Shown: in pieces, positions 8,201 to 16,585 of the stretch | Layout: each line of letters starts with the position of its first letter | Position numbering within the stretch: the stretch's first letter is position 1 | Source: Fidelibacterota bacterium | GTDB taxonomy: Bacteria; Fidelibacterota; Marinisomatia; Marinisomatales; TCS55 | Assembly: GCA_029938045.1 (NCBI GenBank) | Contig: JAPYOT010000016.1 | Span: 1 to 32,038, forward strand | DNA length: 32,038 nt | Reading direction: 5' to 3' | Program-made: the position numbers and the translations under genes | Notes under the pieces: model-generated | The model's database searches: none | The model's input: only the letters and a program-made list of their open reading frames with translations | What the model was told of the DNA's origin: nothing

Positions 8201-9307
8201 ATGGTGGGTCCAAAAGCAATCATTCATCTTGATCGACTCAAATCGAACCTTGATTTGATCAGAAAACAGGTTAATGATAAACCAATCATGGCAGTGGTGA
8301 AAGCGAACGGATATGGTCACGGTGGCGTTGCCTGTGCCAAAGCGTTAGAAACACAAGGATGTGAGTTTTTTGCCGTTTTTACTATGGATGAAGGAATTGA
8401 ACTTCGCCAGGCAGGTGTTGAGTCAAATGTACTGGTTTTTAGCCGAATAGATGCTTCCAGACTTCAGGAAGCTGTTGATCATCAGTTAACTTTAAATTTA
8501 TGTAATGAGTTAGATATATCTACCTTAACTCATTTTTTCAACGGAAAGGGTGTTTGTCCAAAAGTACATCTAAAAGTGGATACAGGAATGACACGACTGG
8601 GGATTGATGTTGATGATGCAGAAAAAATAATTACCCAATTAATAGCCCATCCTGAAATTCCATGCGAAGGAATTTATTCACATTTTGCCACTGCTGATGA
8701 AGGGGATTTATCTTTCGCCCGTGAACAGGAATTGAAGTTTAAATTGGTTTTGGAAACGGCAAATAAAATTGGCTTTACATTTAAATATATTCATTTTTCA
8801 AATAGTGGTGCTGCAATAAATTTAGATCAAAGTATATTTAACATGGTTCGGATTGGGATGATGCTTTACGGTGCATTTCCTTCTCTGGAGGTCCCGATGG
8901 ATATTCCCCTCAAGCCCGTCATGGAATTTAGAGCCTCCATCGTCAATGTTCGGAATGTACCTACGGGAACACCGGTGAGTTATGGTGGCGTATTTACCAC
9001 AAAATCTGAATCAAATATTGGCGTCATTCAATGTGGTTTTGCTGATGGCATTCCCCGCCCATGGTACCAGAATGGGCATATTATGTTTAACGGAAATAAA
9101 TATAACATCGCCGGACGCATTTGCATGGACCAGTTTATGGTTGATTTTAAAGAAGTTGAACCCAATGTTGGTGAAGAGGTGCTTATCATGGGCGATGGAG
9201 ACGGTGGAAGTATCCGAATGGAAGAAATAGCCGAAACCATTGATTCAACTCCCTATGTAATTGCTACAGGAATTGGTGGCAGAACTCAGCGAATCTATCA
9301 AAATTAA
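8201..9307 (+). CDS. alr: Alanine racemase
   Basis: The 368-residue protein has the PLP-lysine motif AVVKANGYGHG (Lys34), the barrel motif VHLKVDTGMTRLG (122-134), the HFSNSGA phosphate-binding region (197-203), the second catalytic base Tyr260 (PVSYGGVF) and RICMDQFMVD (305-314). It interconverts L- and D-alanine for peptidoglycan in the cytoplasm. The motif usually written GYADG is GFADG here (278-282), a mild change. The gene starts nine bases after the deoxyribosyltransferase-like gene and is followed 31 bases later by a DUF1343 protein, so wall precursor synthesis and wall turnover sit together in the polA run. Confidence 0.97.
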   Translation: MVGPKAIIHLDRLKSNLDLIRKQVNDKPIMAVVKANGYGHGGVACAKALETQGCEFFAVFTMDEGIELRQAGVESNVLVFSRIDASRLQEAVDHQLTLNLCNELDISTLTHFFNGKGVCPKVHLKVDTGMTRLGIDVDDAEKIITQLIAHPEIPCEGIYSHFATADEGDLSFAREQELKFKLVLETANKIGFTFKYIHFSNSGAAINLDQSIFNMVRIGMMLYGAFPSLEVPMDIPLKPVMEFRASIVNVRNVPTGTPVSYGGVFTTKSESNIGVIQCGFADGIPRPWYQNGHIMFNGNKYNIAGRICMDQFMVDFKEVEPNVGEEVLIMGDGDGGSIRMEEIAETIDSTPYVIATGIGGRTQRIYQN

Positions 9308-9338
9308 TTCACATAAATCGTATTAGATTTCACAGGCA

Positions 9339-10643
9339 ATGATCCGAGAAAACCATATCAGTCCACAACTAATAAAAGCTTTTTTATGGCTTTCATTACT
9401 TACAGGACAGCAATTTAATCATAGCGTTGTCATGCCTGTTCCTGATTTATCATTTCATCCTTCTATCTTTTACGGCCTGGATATTTTAGAACAAATGGAT
9501 TTCAAACCACTCTATGGGAAAACCATTGGCGTATTTACCAATCAAACAGCGGTGAATCGTCAGGGAACACATCTCCTTGATCTATTAAAAGCACATCCCA
9601 AGATTGATGTGGAAATTATTTTTCTTCCCCAATATGGTCTATTCGCAAACCAAAATGAACGATTTAAAATGCAGGGGAATCAGAAATATGATCCCATATA
9701 CAACGCACGGATTGTTGAAGTATTTGGACGGAATGTGAAACCGCCTGAATGGTCCATGCGCGGGTTGGATTTAATTCTAATTGATATTCAGGATACGGGT
9801 GTTCGCTATTCAACCTATGTGGCGACCATGACGAAAATATTAGAAGTAGCCAGTGAATGGAATATGCCAGTGATGGTGTTAGATCGTCCAAATCCTTTGA
9901 GAGGGGATCGATTAGACGGGCCAGTAGTTCGTCCTCAATTTCAATCATTGGAGGGATACCATTTGATCCCAATCCGTCATGGAATGACTCTGGGGGAACT
10001 GGCGATTATGGCCAATGAAATGGGATGGATCAAAGATTTAAAGCGCGCCAATTTAACCGTAATTCCCATGGCAAACTGGAAGCGCTCCTACTGGCTGGAT
10101 AAATCTGGGCATCCTTGGATCATCCCCCAACCAAAAATTAAAACGATTCGAACCAATTTGGCCTATGTGGGATTTGGATTACTGGAAGGAACAAATTTAA
10201 ATGACGGCAGCGGCACCGATCGTCCCTATATGCGTGCCGGCGCCCCGTGGCTATCCGGATATCATTTAGCTGAAAAATTAATTTCATTGAAATTACCCGG
10301 AGTTGAATTTCGTGTCGTTGAATATATTCCACGCAAAAAAGATGAAGATAAAACAATTCCCTTGCACGTAAATAAAGTCTGCAATGGCGTGGATATTATT
10401 ATTACCGATCCAAACCGATTTGATCCATTAGCCACGGCTACGGCCATAATTATTTTGGTAAATCAATTATACCCCCGAGAGTTCCGATGGGATGAATTGA
10501 ACCGAATTGATATGTTGTTTGGCCACAGCCAACTACGTATTTTTTCGGCCCAGGGGAAACCAGCCAATTATTTGCCGCCACTCTGGCTGAAGGATATATT
10601 GAAATTCAATGAGTTCCGCCAAGCTTTTCTGCTCTATCAATAA
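9339..10643 (+). CDS. DUF1343 / NamZ-like (exo-beta-N-acetylmuramidase family) protein with altered active-site motif
   Basis: The 434-residue protein has a hydrophobic N terminus (11-22), suggesting export. Family landmarks are clear: GVFTNQTAV (64-72), DIQDTGVRYSTY (149-160), LDRPNPLRGD (181-190), IPIRHGMTLGELA (210-222) and NLNDGSGTDRPY with GAPW (286-304). The founding member NamZ removes terminal MurNAc from peptidoglycan fragments. The usual PEHG motif, whose Glu I recall as the proposed catalytic residue, reads PQYG (97-100) here and the following glycine/arginine-rich turn is also changed. This copy may be a non-catalytic binder or use another acid. It follows alr and is three bases from the outer-membrane protein gene. 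Confidence 0.82.
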   Translation: MIRENHISPQLIKAFLWLSLLTGQQFNHSVVMPVPDLSFHPSIFYGLDILEQMDFKPLYGKTIGVFTNQTAVNRQGTHLLDLLKAHPKIDVEIIFLPQYGLFANQNERFKMQGNQKYDPIYNARIVEVFGRNVKPPEWSMRGLDLILIDIQDTGVRYSTYVATMTKILEVASEWNMPVMVLDRPNPLRGDRLDGPVVRPQFQSLEGYHLIPIRHGMTLGELAIMANEMGWIKDLKRANLTVIPMANWKRSYWLDKSGHPWIIPQPKIKTIRTNLAYVGFGLLEGTNLNDGSGTDRPYMRAGAPWLSGYHLAEKLISLKLPGVEFRVVEYIPRKKDEDKTIPLHVNKVCNGVDIIITDPNRFDPLATATAIIILVNQLYPREFRWDELNRIDMLFGHSQLRIFSAQGKPANYLPPLWLKDILKFNEFRQAFLLYQ

Positions 10644-10646
10644 ATA

Positions 10647-11789
10647 ATGATCCGAATCGTTCTTTCTCTTTTTTTATTACAATATACTTTTTCCGTTTCC
10701 CAAACACATTTTACTATACCTCAAAATGTATGGCGAATCAGCATTCAAAATGAAAATTCTACTGGAAATTGGAAGGGACATGATGGTCAAAATGGTTGGC
10801 AGGATTATACATATAGTGTGGAAAATTTAGACTATGTTATATCTCAAGAATGGAAAAGAAATATTACATCTCAAACTTTGTTAATTGAATACGGGTTTAC
10901 GGATAAGGCCACTTTTATTCTAACCATTCCCAAACTGAAAAAATTTAAACAGACCCATTCCTGGTCTATAGCAGATGATACGACCCAATCTCCTATGGAC
11001 CAGCTTATGACCCAATATTTCCCAGCGACAAAATCGAATACAGGAATGAGTGATGTCGCTATGGGGATGAATATATTATTTTTAGGTAATCCAGCATGGC
11101 GTGGTGGACAGAATAAATATTCGGTATATGGCGGGATTGATATAACTCTGCCATTTGGTGAACGGCTGAAAAAATATAATGTAAAAGATGTGGATGATAA
11201 TGGAATACCACATCAATTTAAACAACTGCCCATTGGGAATGGGCTCACCCAGTGGCGAATCAAAGCATTTGGGGAATTGTATCGAAAGGTCAGGGGAAGA
11301 TTGATTAATATCAATTGGTCCGTGCATATGTCATCATTTAGTCGAGAAATTATTAATCCACCTATTTCATTTTTATGGATTGAAAATGCCGATACTGATT
11401 CCATTTCCCGTGCCATCGGGGAGTCAGTGCTGTATGAACAAGGTGGACAGGTCTTTGGTGCGATCCAGGGTCAATTAGAAATTTGGCCAAAACGATTGTT
11501 TTTTTCCGCCGGGATGGATTGGATGTTTTCAGGGCGTGATCAATATGTTTCTAACAGCGATGTGTGGAATGAATGGATGGTTAAACGAAACAATTTTGAT
11601 ACGCAAAAAATAATGGCGACTCAAGTGTTGAAAATAAATTTATTAAATGTGGATCCATTTAATCAGATGGGCCCCATTCCTTTTGAGCTGGAAGTAGGCG
11701 TCCGTTGGTTCGTTCCGCTCTTAACCTACCATAGCTACGGGAATACATCTTCTTGGATTCGAATCAGTTCATATTTTCAAGCATGGTAG
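10647..11789 (+). CDS. Predicted outer-membrane beta-barrel protein, function unknown
   Basis: I do not recognise a specific family. The 380-residue protein has a signal peptide (hydrophobic 3-18, FSVSQ cleavage-like). The rest is rich in alternating amphipathic strands with aromatic girdles (for example LLIEYGFTDKATFILTIPKL, YSVYGGIDITLPFGE, FELEVGVRWFVPLL). It resembles the transporter-like or MetA-pathway barrel proteins that bacteria often annotate as hypothetical. The C terminus (SSWIRISSYFQAW) ends in Trp, consistent with an outer-membrane sorting signal. Only three bases separate it from the DUF1343 gene, so co-translation and shared envelope function are likely. Confidence 0.65.
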   Translation: MIRIVLSLFLLQYTFSVSQTHFTIPQNVWRISIQNENSTGNWKGHDGQNGWQDYTYSVENLDYVISQEWKRNITSQTLLIEYGFTDKATFILTIPKLKKFKQTHSWSIADDTTQSPMDQLMTQYFPATKSNTGMSDVAMGMNILFLGNPAWRGGQNKYSVYGGIDITLPFGERLKKYNVKDVDDNGIPHQFKQLPIGNGLTQWRIKAFGELYRKVRGRLININWSVHMSSFSREIINPPISFLWIENADTDSISRAIGESVLYEQGGQVFGAIQGQLEIWPKRLFFSAGMDWMFSGRDQYVSNSDVWNEWMVKRNNFDTQKIMATQVLKINLLNVDPFNQMGPIPFELEVGVRWFVPLLTYHSYGNTSSWIRISSYFQAW

Positions 11790-11818
11790 GTATATTCATT
11801 ATCATATGAGGAAGCCAA

Positions 11819-13099
11819 TTGATTGATTCAAGAAAATCTATATGGGCCTGGTCGTTCTACGATTGGGCTAATAGTGCTTTTGCAACAACTGTCATGGCAG
11901 GATTTTTCCCTGTTTTCTTTAAGGAATATTGGTCCAACACTGATAGCGTAACCTTAAGCACATGGTATCTTGGACTTGCAAACTCCGTTGCGTCCATTAT
12001 TGTGGCTGTTTTAGCTCCTTTCCTTGGAGCCATTGCCGATAGAGGTACAGCAAAAAAGAAATTTTTAATTACCTTTGCTTTTTTAGGAATACTAGGCACT
12101 GGCGCTCTATGGATGGTGAAACAAGGTGATTGGCAATTAGCTATATTATTATATGTGATTGGCTCCATTGGTTATGCTGGGGGAAATATTTTTTATGATT
12201 CACTCCTACCGGGTGTGGCATCAAAGAAAAAGATCGATTATGCTTCTTCACTGGGATTTTCCATTGGTTATATAGGGGGTGGAATACTTTTTTTGGTGAA
12301 TGTACTCATGTACCAATATCCTGAAATGTTCGGAATTGCCAACGGTGCAATTGCCATACGATTATCTTTTATTTCTGTGGCGGTTTGGTGGGCAATATTT
12401 TCCATTCCAATCATCTTTTTTGTGGAAGAGCCCAAAATTCATGAACCCATTGGAATTGGTTCGGCAATCGGTGCGGGATGGCGCCAGTTAATCAATACAA
12501 TCTATGATATTAAACATTTACATGTGGTTGGCACCTTCTTACTGGCCTATTGGTTATATATTGATGGGGTAGATACAATTATTAAAATGGCCGTGGATTA
12601 TGGCAGTAGTCTTGGGTTTTCATCCAGTTCACTCATTACTGCTTTATTATTGGTCCAGTTTATCGCATTCCCTGCCACACTGGGTTATTATTGGTTTGCA
12701 TCAAAAATTGGTATTAAAAAGGCTATTCATGTGGCCATTATAGCATATATGATTATCACTATTTTTGGCGTATTTATGACAGAGCAATGGCATTTTTATA
12801 CATTGGCAATTATGATTGCGTGTTTTCAAGGAGGAATTCAGGCGCTCAGTAGATCCATGTATTCTCGTATTATTCCGAAGGAAAAATCAGCGGAATTTTT
12901 TGGATTCTATAATATGCTTGGAAAATTTGCAGCTATCATTGGTCCACCCTTAATGGGATTTATAGGATTAATGACTGGGAATCCAAGAATGGGAATTTTA
13001 TCCCTGGTCATACTCTTTTTATTCGGTGGTTTTATCTTAACAAAAGTGGATATTGATGACGGTGAACGTATGGCAAAGGAATATTTATCAAAGAAATAA
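11819..13099 (+). CDS. MFS transporter, UMF1 / Atg22-like family
   Basis: The 426-residue protein has about twelve membrane segments. The N-terminal WAWSFYDWANSAFATTV is the hallmark of the UMF1 family, and the MFS loop GAIADRGTAKKK follows the second helix. QGGIQALSRSMYSRIIP in the second half is also family-typical. Yeast Atg22 exports amino acids from the vacuole; bacterial substrates are largely unknown. The start is a TTG at 11819 backed by GAGGA (11808-11812) six bases upstream; no ATG offers an equal start. It lies 29 bases after the outer-membrane protein gene and is the last gene of the polA run, ending before the structured element at 13134. Confidence 0.9.
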   Translation: MIDSRKSIWAWSFYDWANSAFATTVMAGFFPVFFKEYWSNTDSVTLSTWYLGLANSVASIIVAVLAPFLGAIADRGTAKKKFLITFAFLGILGTGALWMVKQGDWQLAILLYVIGSIGYAGGNIFYDSLLPGVASKKKIDYASSLGFSIGYIGGGILFLVNVLMYQYPEMFGIANGAIAIRLSFISVAVWWAIFSIPIIFFVEEPKIHEPIGIGSAIGAGWRQLINTIYDIKHLHVVGTFLLAYWLYIDGVDTIIKMAVDYGSSLGFSSSSLITALLLVQFIAFPATLGYYWFASKIGIKKAIHVAIIAYMIITIFGVFMTEQWHFYTLAIMIACFQGGIQALSRSMYSRIIPKEKSAEFFGFYNMLGKFAAIIGPPLMGFIGLMTGNPRMGILSLVILFLFGGFILTKVDIDDGERMAKEYLSKK

Positions 13100-13108
13100 A
13101 AAAAATGC

Positions 13109-13136
13109 TTGAAATAAATAACAACTTAAGGATAAA
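13109..13136 (+). promoter_or_regulatory. Candidate sigma-70-type promoter in front of the structured element
   Basis: TTGAAA (13109-13114) and GATAAA (13131-13136) are separated by 16 bases. They match the -35 and -10 consensus at five and four positions. A transcript from here would begin near 13143 and reach the terminator-like stem ending near 13218, giving an RNA of about 75 bases. The AT-rich context makes a chance match possible. Confidence 0.25.
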
Positions 13137-13147
13137 CTTTTTCCATG

Positions 13148-13218
13148 AAGCCCCGCAGGTGTGGCGTGCTCTTCAGGGAAAAAAGTTTTTTCTCGAGGGT
13201 GTATTTGCGGGGCTTTTT
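13148..13218 (+). terminator. Terminator-like hairpin with long structured loop; possible small RNA
   Basis: A perfect ten-base stem pairs AAGCCCCGCA (13148-13157) with TGCGGGGCTT (13206-13215), followed by more T residues. The 48-base loop contains a second hairpin (GGGAAAAA pairing with TTTTTCTC around 13176-13194). Simple terminators have short loops, so this is unusual. A competing stem uses 13134-13150 with 13171-13188. It terminates transcription only in the plus direction, since the reverse strand lacks a U tract. It may end the polA/UMF1 transcript, be an attenuator, or be the 3' end of a small RNA. Confidence 0.55.
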
Positions 13219-13263
13219 ATTTATGGTGTCTTGAACTTTGTATAATTGAAAGGAATAAGTAAA

Positions 13264-13659
13264 ATGCCGACAGTTTCAGCTAAATATTCACAATTTGTTA
13301 TGCCTGACCATATTAACGTGGTGGGCACTCTTTTTGGTGGCCAAATGATCGCTTGGGTTGATTTGGCTGCGGCGAAGGTTTCCCACCGGTTTTTAAAAGG
13401 TGCCGATGTAGATGGTGCCGTAACACGCACAATTGATAAAGTTGAATTCAAGCAACCGGTCTATTTGGGAGATTGGGTGAATTTTACTGCAACTATCATC
13501 GGGGCAGGTAAAACATCTTTCAAAATTAAAGTGGATGCCTATGCAGAAGGAAGAAATTCTGAACCACGATTGGCATGTATTGCAACTATAGTTATGGTTT
13601 CGGTAAAAAAAGATGAAGATGGGAATTATAAGAAAACACCTCATGGAAAATCCTGCTAA
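13264..13659 (+). CDS. Acyl-CoA thioesterase, hotdog fold (YciA/BFIT-like)
   Basis: The 131-residue protein begins MPTVSAKYSQFVMP and contains NVVGTLFGGQMIAWVDLAAA (18-37), the central helix motif of hexameric acyl-CoA thioesterases, with Asp33 as probable catalytic acid. VEFKQPVYLGDWV (60-72) is the second family strand. It should hydrolyse acyl-CoA to free acid and CoA in the cytoplasm. I chose ATG 13264 because AAAGGA lies nine bases before it; a TTG at 13246 in the same frame would place that ribosome site inside the gene. An exact TATAAT sits at 13241-13246 but no good -35 accompanies it. The 3' end overlaps the next gene. Confidence 0.88.
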   Translation: MPTVSAKYSQFVMPDHINVVGTLFGGQMIAWVDLAAAKVSHRFLKGADVDGAVTRTIDKVEFKQPVYLGDWVNFTATIIGAGKTSFKIKVDAYAEGRNSEPRLACIATIVMVSVKKDEDGNYKKTPHGKSC

Positions 13660-14560
13660 ACTTTTTCTACCTATTTATTTAATAATATGTCTTTCATTTG
13701 GATTTTCTCAAGAAGATTCAACGGCGGTTGATTCAAATATATCAGTAAAAAAAGCTCAGGAATCAGAAACAGTGAACATCATTGCAACTGTCAATCCGAT
13801 TGAAGTAACACCTACGGCCTTTCGTTTTAGCATTTATCCTCGGAACCACCCGGCAGAACCTTTTATGCGGAAATTATTTTTCCCCGGTGAACCTATCCAG
13901 ATTATTCTTCCAGTAAATATATTAAATACGGATACACTTGGGAATATTGCAAAAATGGAACCACTTGGGGATGCCTATGATATTCAATACCGAATGTTCA
14001 ATAAAGAAGGTAGTGGTGAAATCAAATTAGCCCAATTTGATATTCTCGTTCCGGCAGATATAATGAAACTCAACGTTGTGGATAAAACATCTGGCAATCC
14101 TATCCCCAATTGCCATATACGTGTTTCCCAATATGGTGAAACTCTTTCTATGGCTGAAGCAGACACTAGTGGGTATACTTCCGTTAGAGTTCCCATAAAG
14201 CGGAATAAGGAGGAACCGGTTTTACTATCCATCAATACGGATGGTCAGTTTCCAACATGGAAAGGTAGTATTGTCGTGCCGGAGGGTGATTCTGAAAGGA
14301 CAGTCAAAATATCGCCAATAAAACTGGATACAGGTGAATCAATTTATGAAGTTATTGATGAACTGGTTCCATTTAGAGAAGGGCCTGAAAATGGATCAAC
14401 TGTATTATTTCTGCTGAATGAAGGCGACCAATTGGTGATATCTAAGGTGGCAGGGGATCGGTTATTCGGCCGTGCTCGGATCTATTTGGACAATCAAAGT
14501 AAATATCAGAATGTGAATGGTTGGATTTTGGGAAAACATGTTTGCCTGAAGGATAATTAG
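13643..14560 (+). CDS. Secreted protein with Ig-like and C-terminal bacterial SH3-like domains
   Basis: The 305-residue protein (ATG 13643) starts with a signal peptide (MENPAKLFLPIYLIICLSFG, then FSQ). A middle segment (LNVVDKTSGNPIPNCHIRVS through a DTSGYTSVRVP turn) resembles carboxypeptidase-regulatory or PEGA-type Ig folds. The last 70 residues (VPFREGPENGSTVLFLLNEG, later NGWILGKHVCL) look like an SH3b domain, which often binds cell wall or metals. Longer starts at 13613 or 13619 are possible; I prefer 13643 because it limits overlap with the thioesterase gene to 17 bases and gives a compact signal peptide. No ribosome site is clear. Function is unknown; a periplasmic or wall-associated role is inferred. 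Confidence 0.7.
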   Translation: MENPAKLFLPIYLIICLSFGFSQEDSTAVDSNISVKKAQESETVNIIATVNPIEVTPTAFRFSIYPRNHPAEPFMRKLFFPGEPIQIILPVNILNTDTLGNIAKMEPLGDAYDIQYRMFNKEGSGEIKLAQFDILVPADIMKLNVVDKTSGNPIPNCHIRVSQYGETLSMAEADTSGYTSVRVPIKRNKEEPVLLSINTDGQFPTWKGSIVVPEGDSERTVKISPIKLDTGESIYEVIDELVPFREGPENGSTVLFLLNEGDQLVISKVAGDRLFGRARIYLDNQSKYQNVNGWILGKHVCLKDN

Positions 14561-14599
14561 GCTTTAATCTTTTACCCATTTTAAAACCTAAACTGCATA

Positions 14600-14643
14600 T
14601 ATAATCTCATTAATAAATTCAAAATGTATCCCAAGGAGGATTC
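14600..14643 (+). promoter_or_regulatory. acs upstream region: TATAAT and strong ribosome site for a GTG start
   Basis: The gap between 14560 and 14644 holds an exact TATAAT at 14600-14605, without a convincing -35, and AAGGAGGA at 14633-14640 placed four bases before the GTG at 14644. The ribosome site is among the strongest in the window and decides the GTG start, since the nearby ATG (14648) is out of frame and closes at once. Confidence 0.45.
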
Positions 14644-16581
14644 GTGAATGTAAAAGTTTTTAACCCGCCGTCAACATTTTCAACCAATGCCCATGTGAAA
14701 AGCATGGATCAATATCAAAGAAAATATGATAAATCCATTGGGGATCGGAATGCATTCTGGGCAGAAGAAGCTGAACGAATTTCATGGTATAAAAAATGGG
14801 ATTCTGTAGGTGAATTCGATTATGTGAATGCAAATATCAAATGGTTTGAAGGTGGCAAATTAAATGTGAGTTATAATTGCTTGGACCGTCATGTAGAAGC
14901 TGGGAACGGCAACAGGACAGCATTAATTTGGGAAGGAAACAACCCGGAAGAGGATAGCCATTTCACATATGCAGAATTACTGAAGAGGGTCCAGCGGTTT
15001 GCCAATGTGCTCAAAGGATTGGGTGTAGAAAAGGGTGATCGCGTTTGTATGTACATGCAGATGGTGCCCCAACTACCCGTGGCCATGCTGGCCTGCGCGC
15101 GGATAGGCGCAGTGCATTCAATTGTTTTTGGCGCATTCAGTCCCGATTCCCTGAGAGATCGGATTAACGATTCTGCATGTAAAATTTTAATTACTCAGGA
15201 CACGGGTGTCCGCGGGACGAAACAGAATATTCCCATGAAATCCAATGCGGATAAAGCGGTAGCCCAAACGCCATCAATTGAACATGTTCTTGTGGTTCAA
15301 AGAACCGGAGAACCGGTGGATATGGTTGAAGAACGGGATGTGTGGTGGCAGGAAGCAATGTCCAAAGCTGATCCAGAATGTGCCCCGGTTGAAATGGATT
15401 CGGAAGATCCATTATTTATATTATATACGTCCGGTTCTACGGGGAAACCCAAGGGTGTGCTTCATACCACTGGGGGGTATTTGGTTTATGCCAATTACAC
15501 ATTTGAACAGATATTTGACTATAAAAAAGACGATATTTATTGGTGTACAGCAGATATTGGCTGGATTACAGGCCATTCGTACATCGTCTATGGTCCCATG
15601 TCTTGTGGTGCCACCTCCATCATGTTTGAGGGGGTGCCAAATTTCCCCGATTTCGGCCGATTCTGGGAAGTGGTTGACAAACATCAGGTCACGCTTTTTT
15701 ATACGGCCCCAACCGCCCTTCGGGCCTTAATGAAAGAAGGAAATTCCTGGGTTGAAAAACATGATTTATCTTCTCTTCGACTTTTAGGTACAGTGGGCGA
15801 AACTATTAAAGAACCGGAATGGATGTGGTATCATTCTATCGTCGGAAATGAAAAATGTCCCATTATTGATACATGGTGGCAAACAGAAACAGGCGGTATA
15901 ATGATGACGCCACTTCCCGGAGCTACCCCAACAAAACCCGGATCAGCTACATTTCCATTTTATGGAATTGAACCTGTTTTGCTTACAGAATCTGGAGAAG
16001 AAATTCAAGGAAACGATGTATCCGGATTATTGGCAATGAAGGCATCCTGGCCGGGGCAAATGCGCTCAATTTATGGCGATCATGATCGTTTTGTAGAAAC
16101 GTACTTTTCCCAATTTCCGGGGTACTATTTTACGGGGGACGGTGCCCGTCGGGATGAAGATGGATATTATTGGATTACGGGACGGGTGGACGATGTACTC
16201 AACGTGTCCGGACATAGAATTGGTTCAGCAGAAGTAGAAGGTGGTATCGGTAAAGCAAATGGAGTAGCAGAGGCGGCTGTTGTTGGATATCCTCATGATA
16301 TTAAAGGGGTGGGGATTTATGCTTTTGTGACCCTTATGACCGGGGTCGAGCCTTCTGATTTAATCATTAATGATATTCGGGAAACCGTTTCCACTGAAAT
16401 AGGTCCTCACGCGAAGCCTGATAAAATTCAGTTTACACCTGCTTTACCCAAAACGCGTTCGGGAAAGATCATGCGGCGCATATTAAGAAAGATCGCTGAA
16501 GGTGATCTGGATAATATGGGAGATACTTCCACATTAGCAGATCCGTCCGTGGTAGAAAACCTCGTATCCGGCGCAGTTTAA
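14644..16581 (+). CDS. acs: Acetyl-CoA synthetase (AMP-forming)
   Basis: The 645-residue enzyme is close to the usual length of about 650. It carries the AMP-binding motif YTSGSTGKPKGVLHTTGGYL, the acetate-pocket DTWWQTETGG, the hinge region GRVDDVLNVSGHRIGSAEVE and the C-terminal SGKIMRR with Lys608, the residue acetylated in Salmonella Acs (Lys609) to switch activity off. It converts acetate, ATP and CoA to acetyl-CoA, AMP and pyrophosphate. Initiation is at GTG with a strong ribosome site. It runs into the convergent cupin gene with four bases between stops and no visible terminator. No deacetylase or acetyltransferase gene is nearby. Confidence 0.97.
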   Translation: MNVKVFNPPSTFSTNAHVKSMDQYQRKYDKSIGDRNAFWAEEAERISWYKKWDSVGEFDYVNANIKWFEGGKLNVSYNCLDRHVEAGNGNRTALIWEGNNPEEDSHFTYAELLKRVQRFANVLKGLGVEKGDRVCMYMQMVPQLPVAMLACARIGAVHSIVFGAFSPDSLRDRINDSACKILITQDTGVRGTKQNIPMKSNADKAVAQTPSIEHVLVVQRTGEPVDMVEERDVWWQEAMSKADPECAPVEMDSEDPLFILYTSGSTGKPKGVLHTTGGYLVYANYTFEQIFDYKKDDIYWCTADIGWITGHSYIVYGPMSCGATSIMFEGVPNFPDFGRFWEVVDKHQVTLFYTAPTALRALMKEGNSWVEKHDLSSLRLLGTVGETIKEPEWMWYHSIVGNEKCPIIDTWWQTETGGIMMTPLPGATPTKPGSATFPFYGIEPVLLTESGEEIQGNDVSGLLAMKASWPGQMRSIYGDHDRFVETYFSQFPGYYFTGDGARRDEDGYYWITGRVDDVLNVSGHRIGSAEVEGGIGKANGVAEAAVVGYPHDIKGVGIYAFVTLMTGVEPSDLIINDIRETVSTEIGPHAKPDKIQFTPALPKTRSGKIMRRILRKIAEGDLDNMGDTSTLADPSVVENLVSGAV

Positions 16582-16585
16582 GAGT

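Noticed and set aside
13145-13234. Short ORF of 29 codons inside the structured intergenic element, possible leader peptide
   Set aside because: It has no ribosome site, its codons are fixed by the stem sequence, and the peptide is arginine- and phenylalanine-rich without a regulatory codon run.
15278-15730. 150-codon plus-strand ORF inside acs in another frame
   Set aside because: It lies wholly within the acetyl-CoA synthetase gene, whose frame carries all catalytic motifs.
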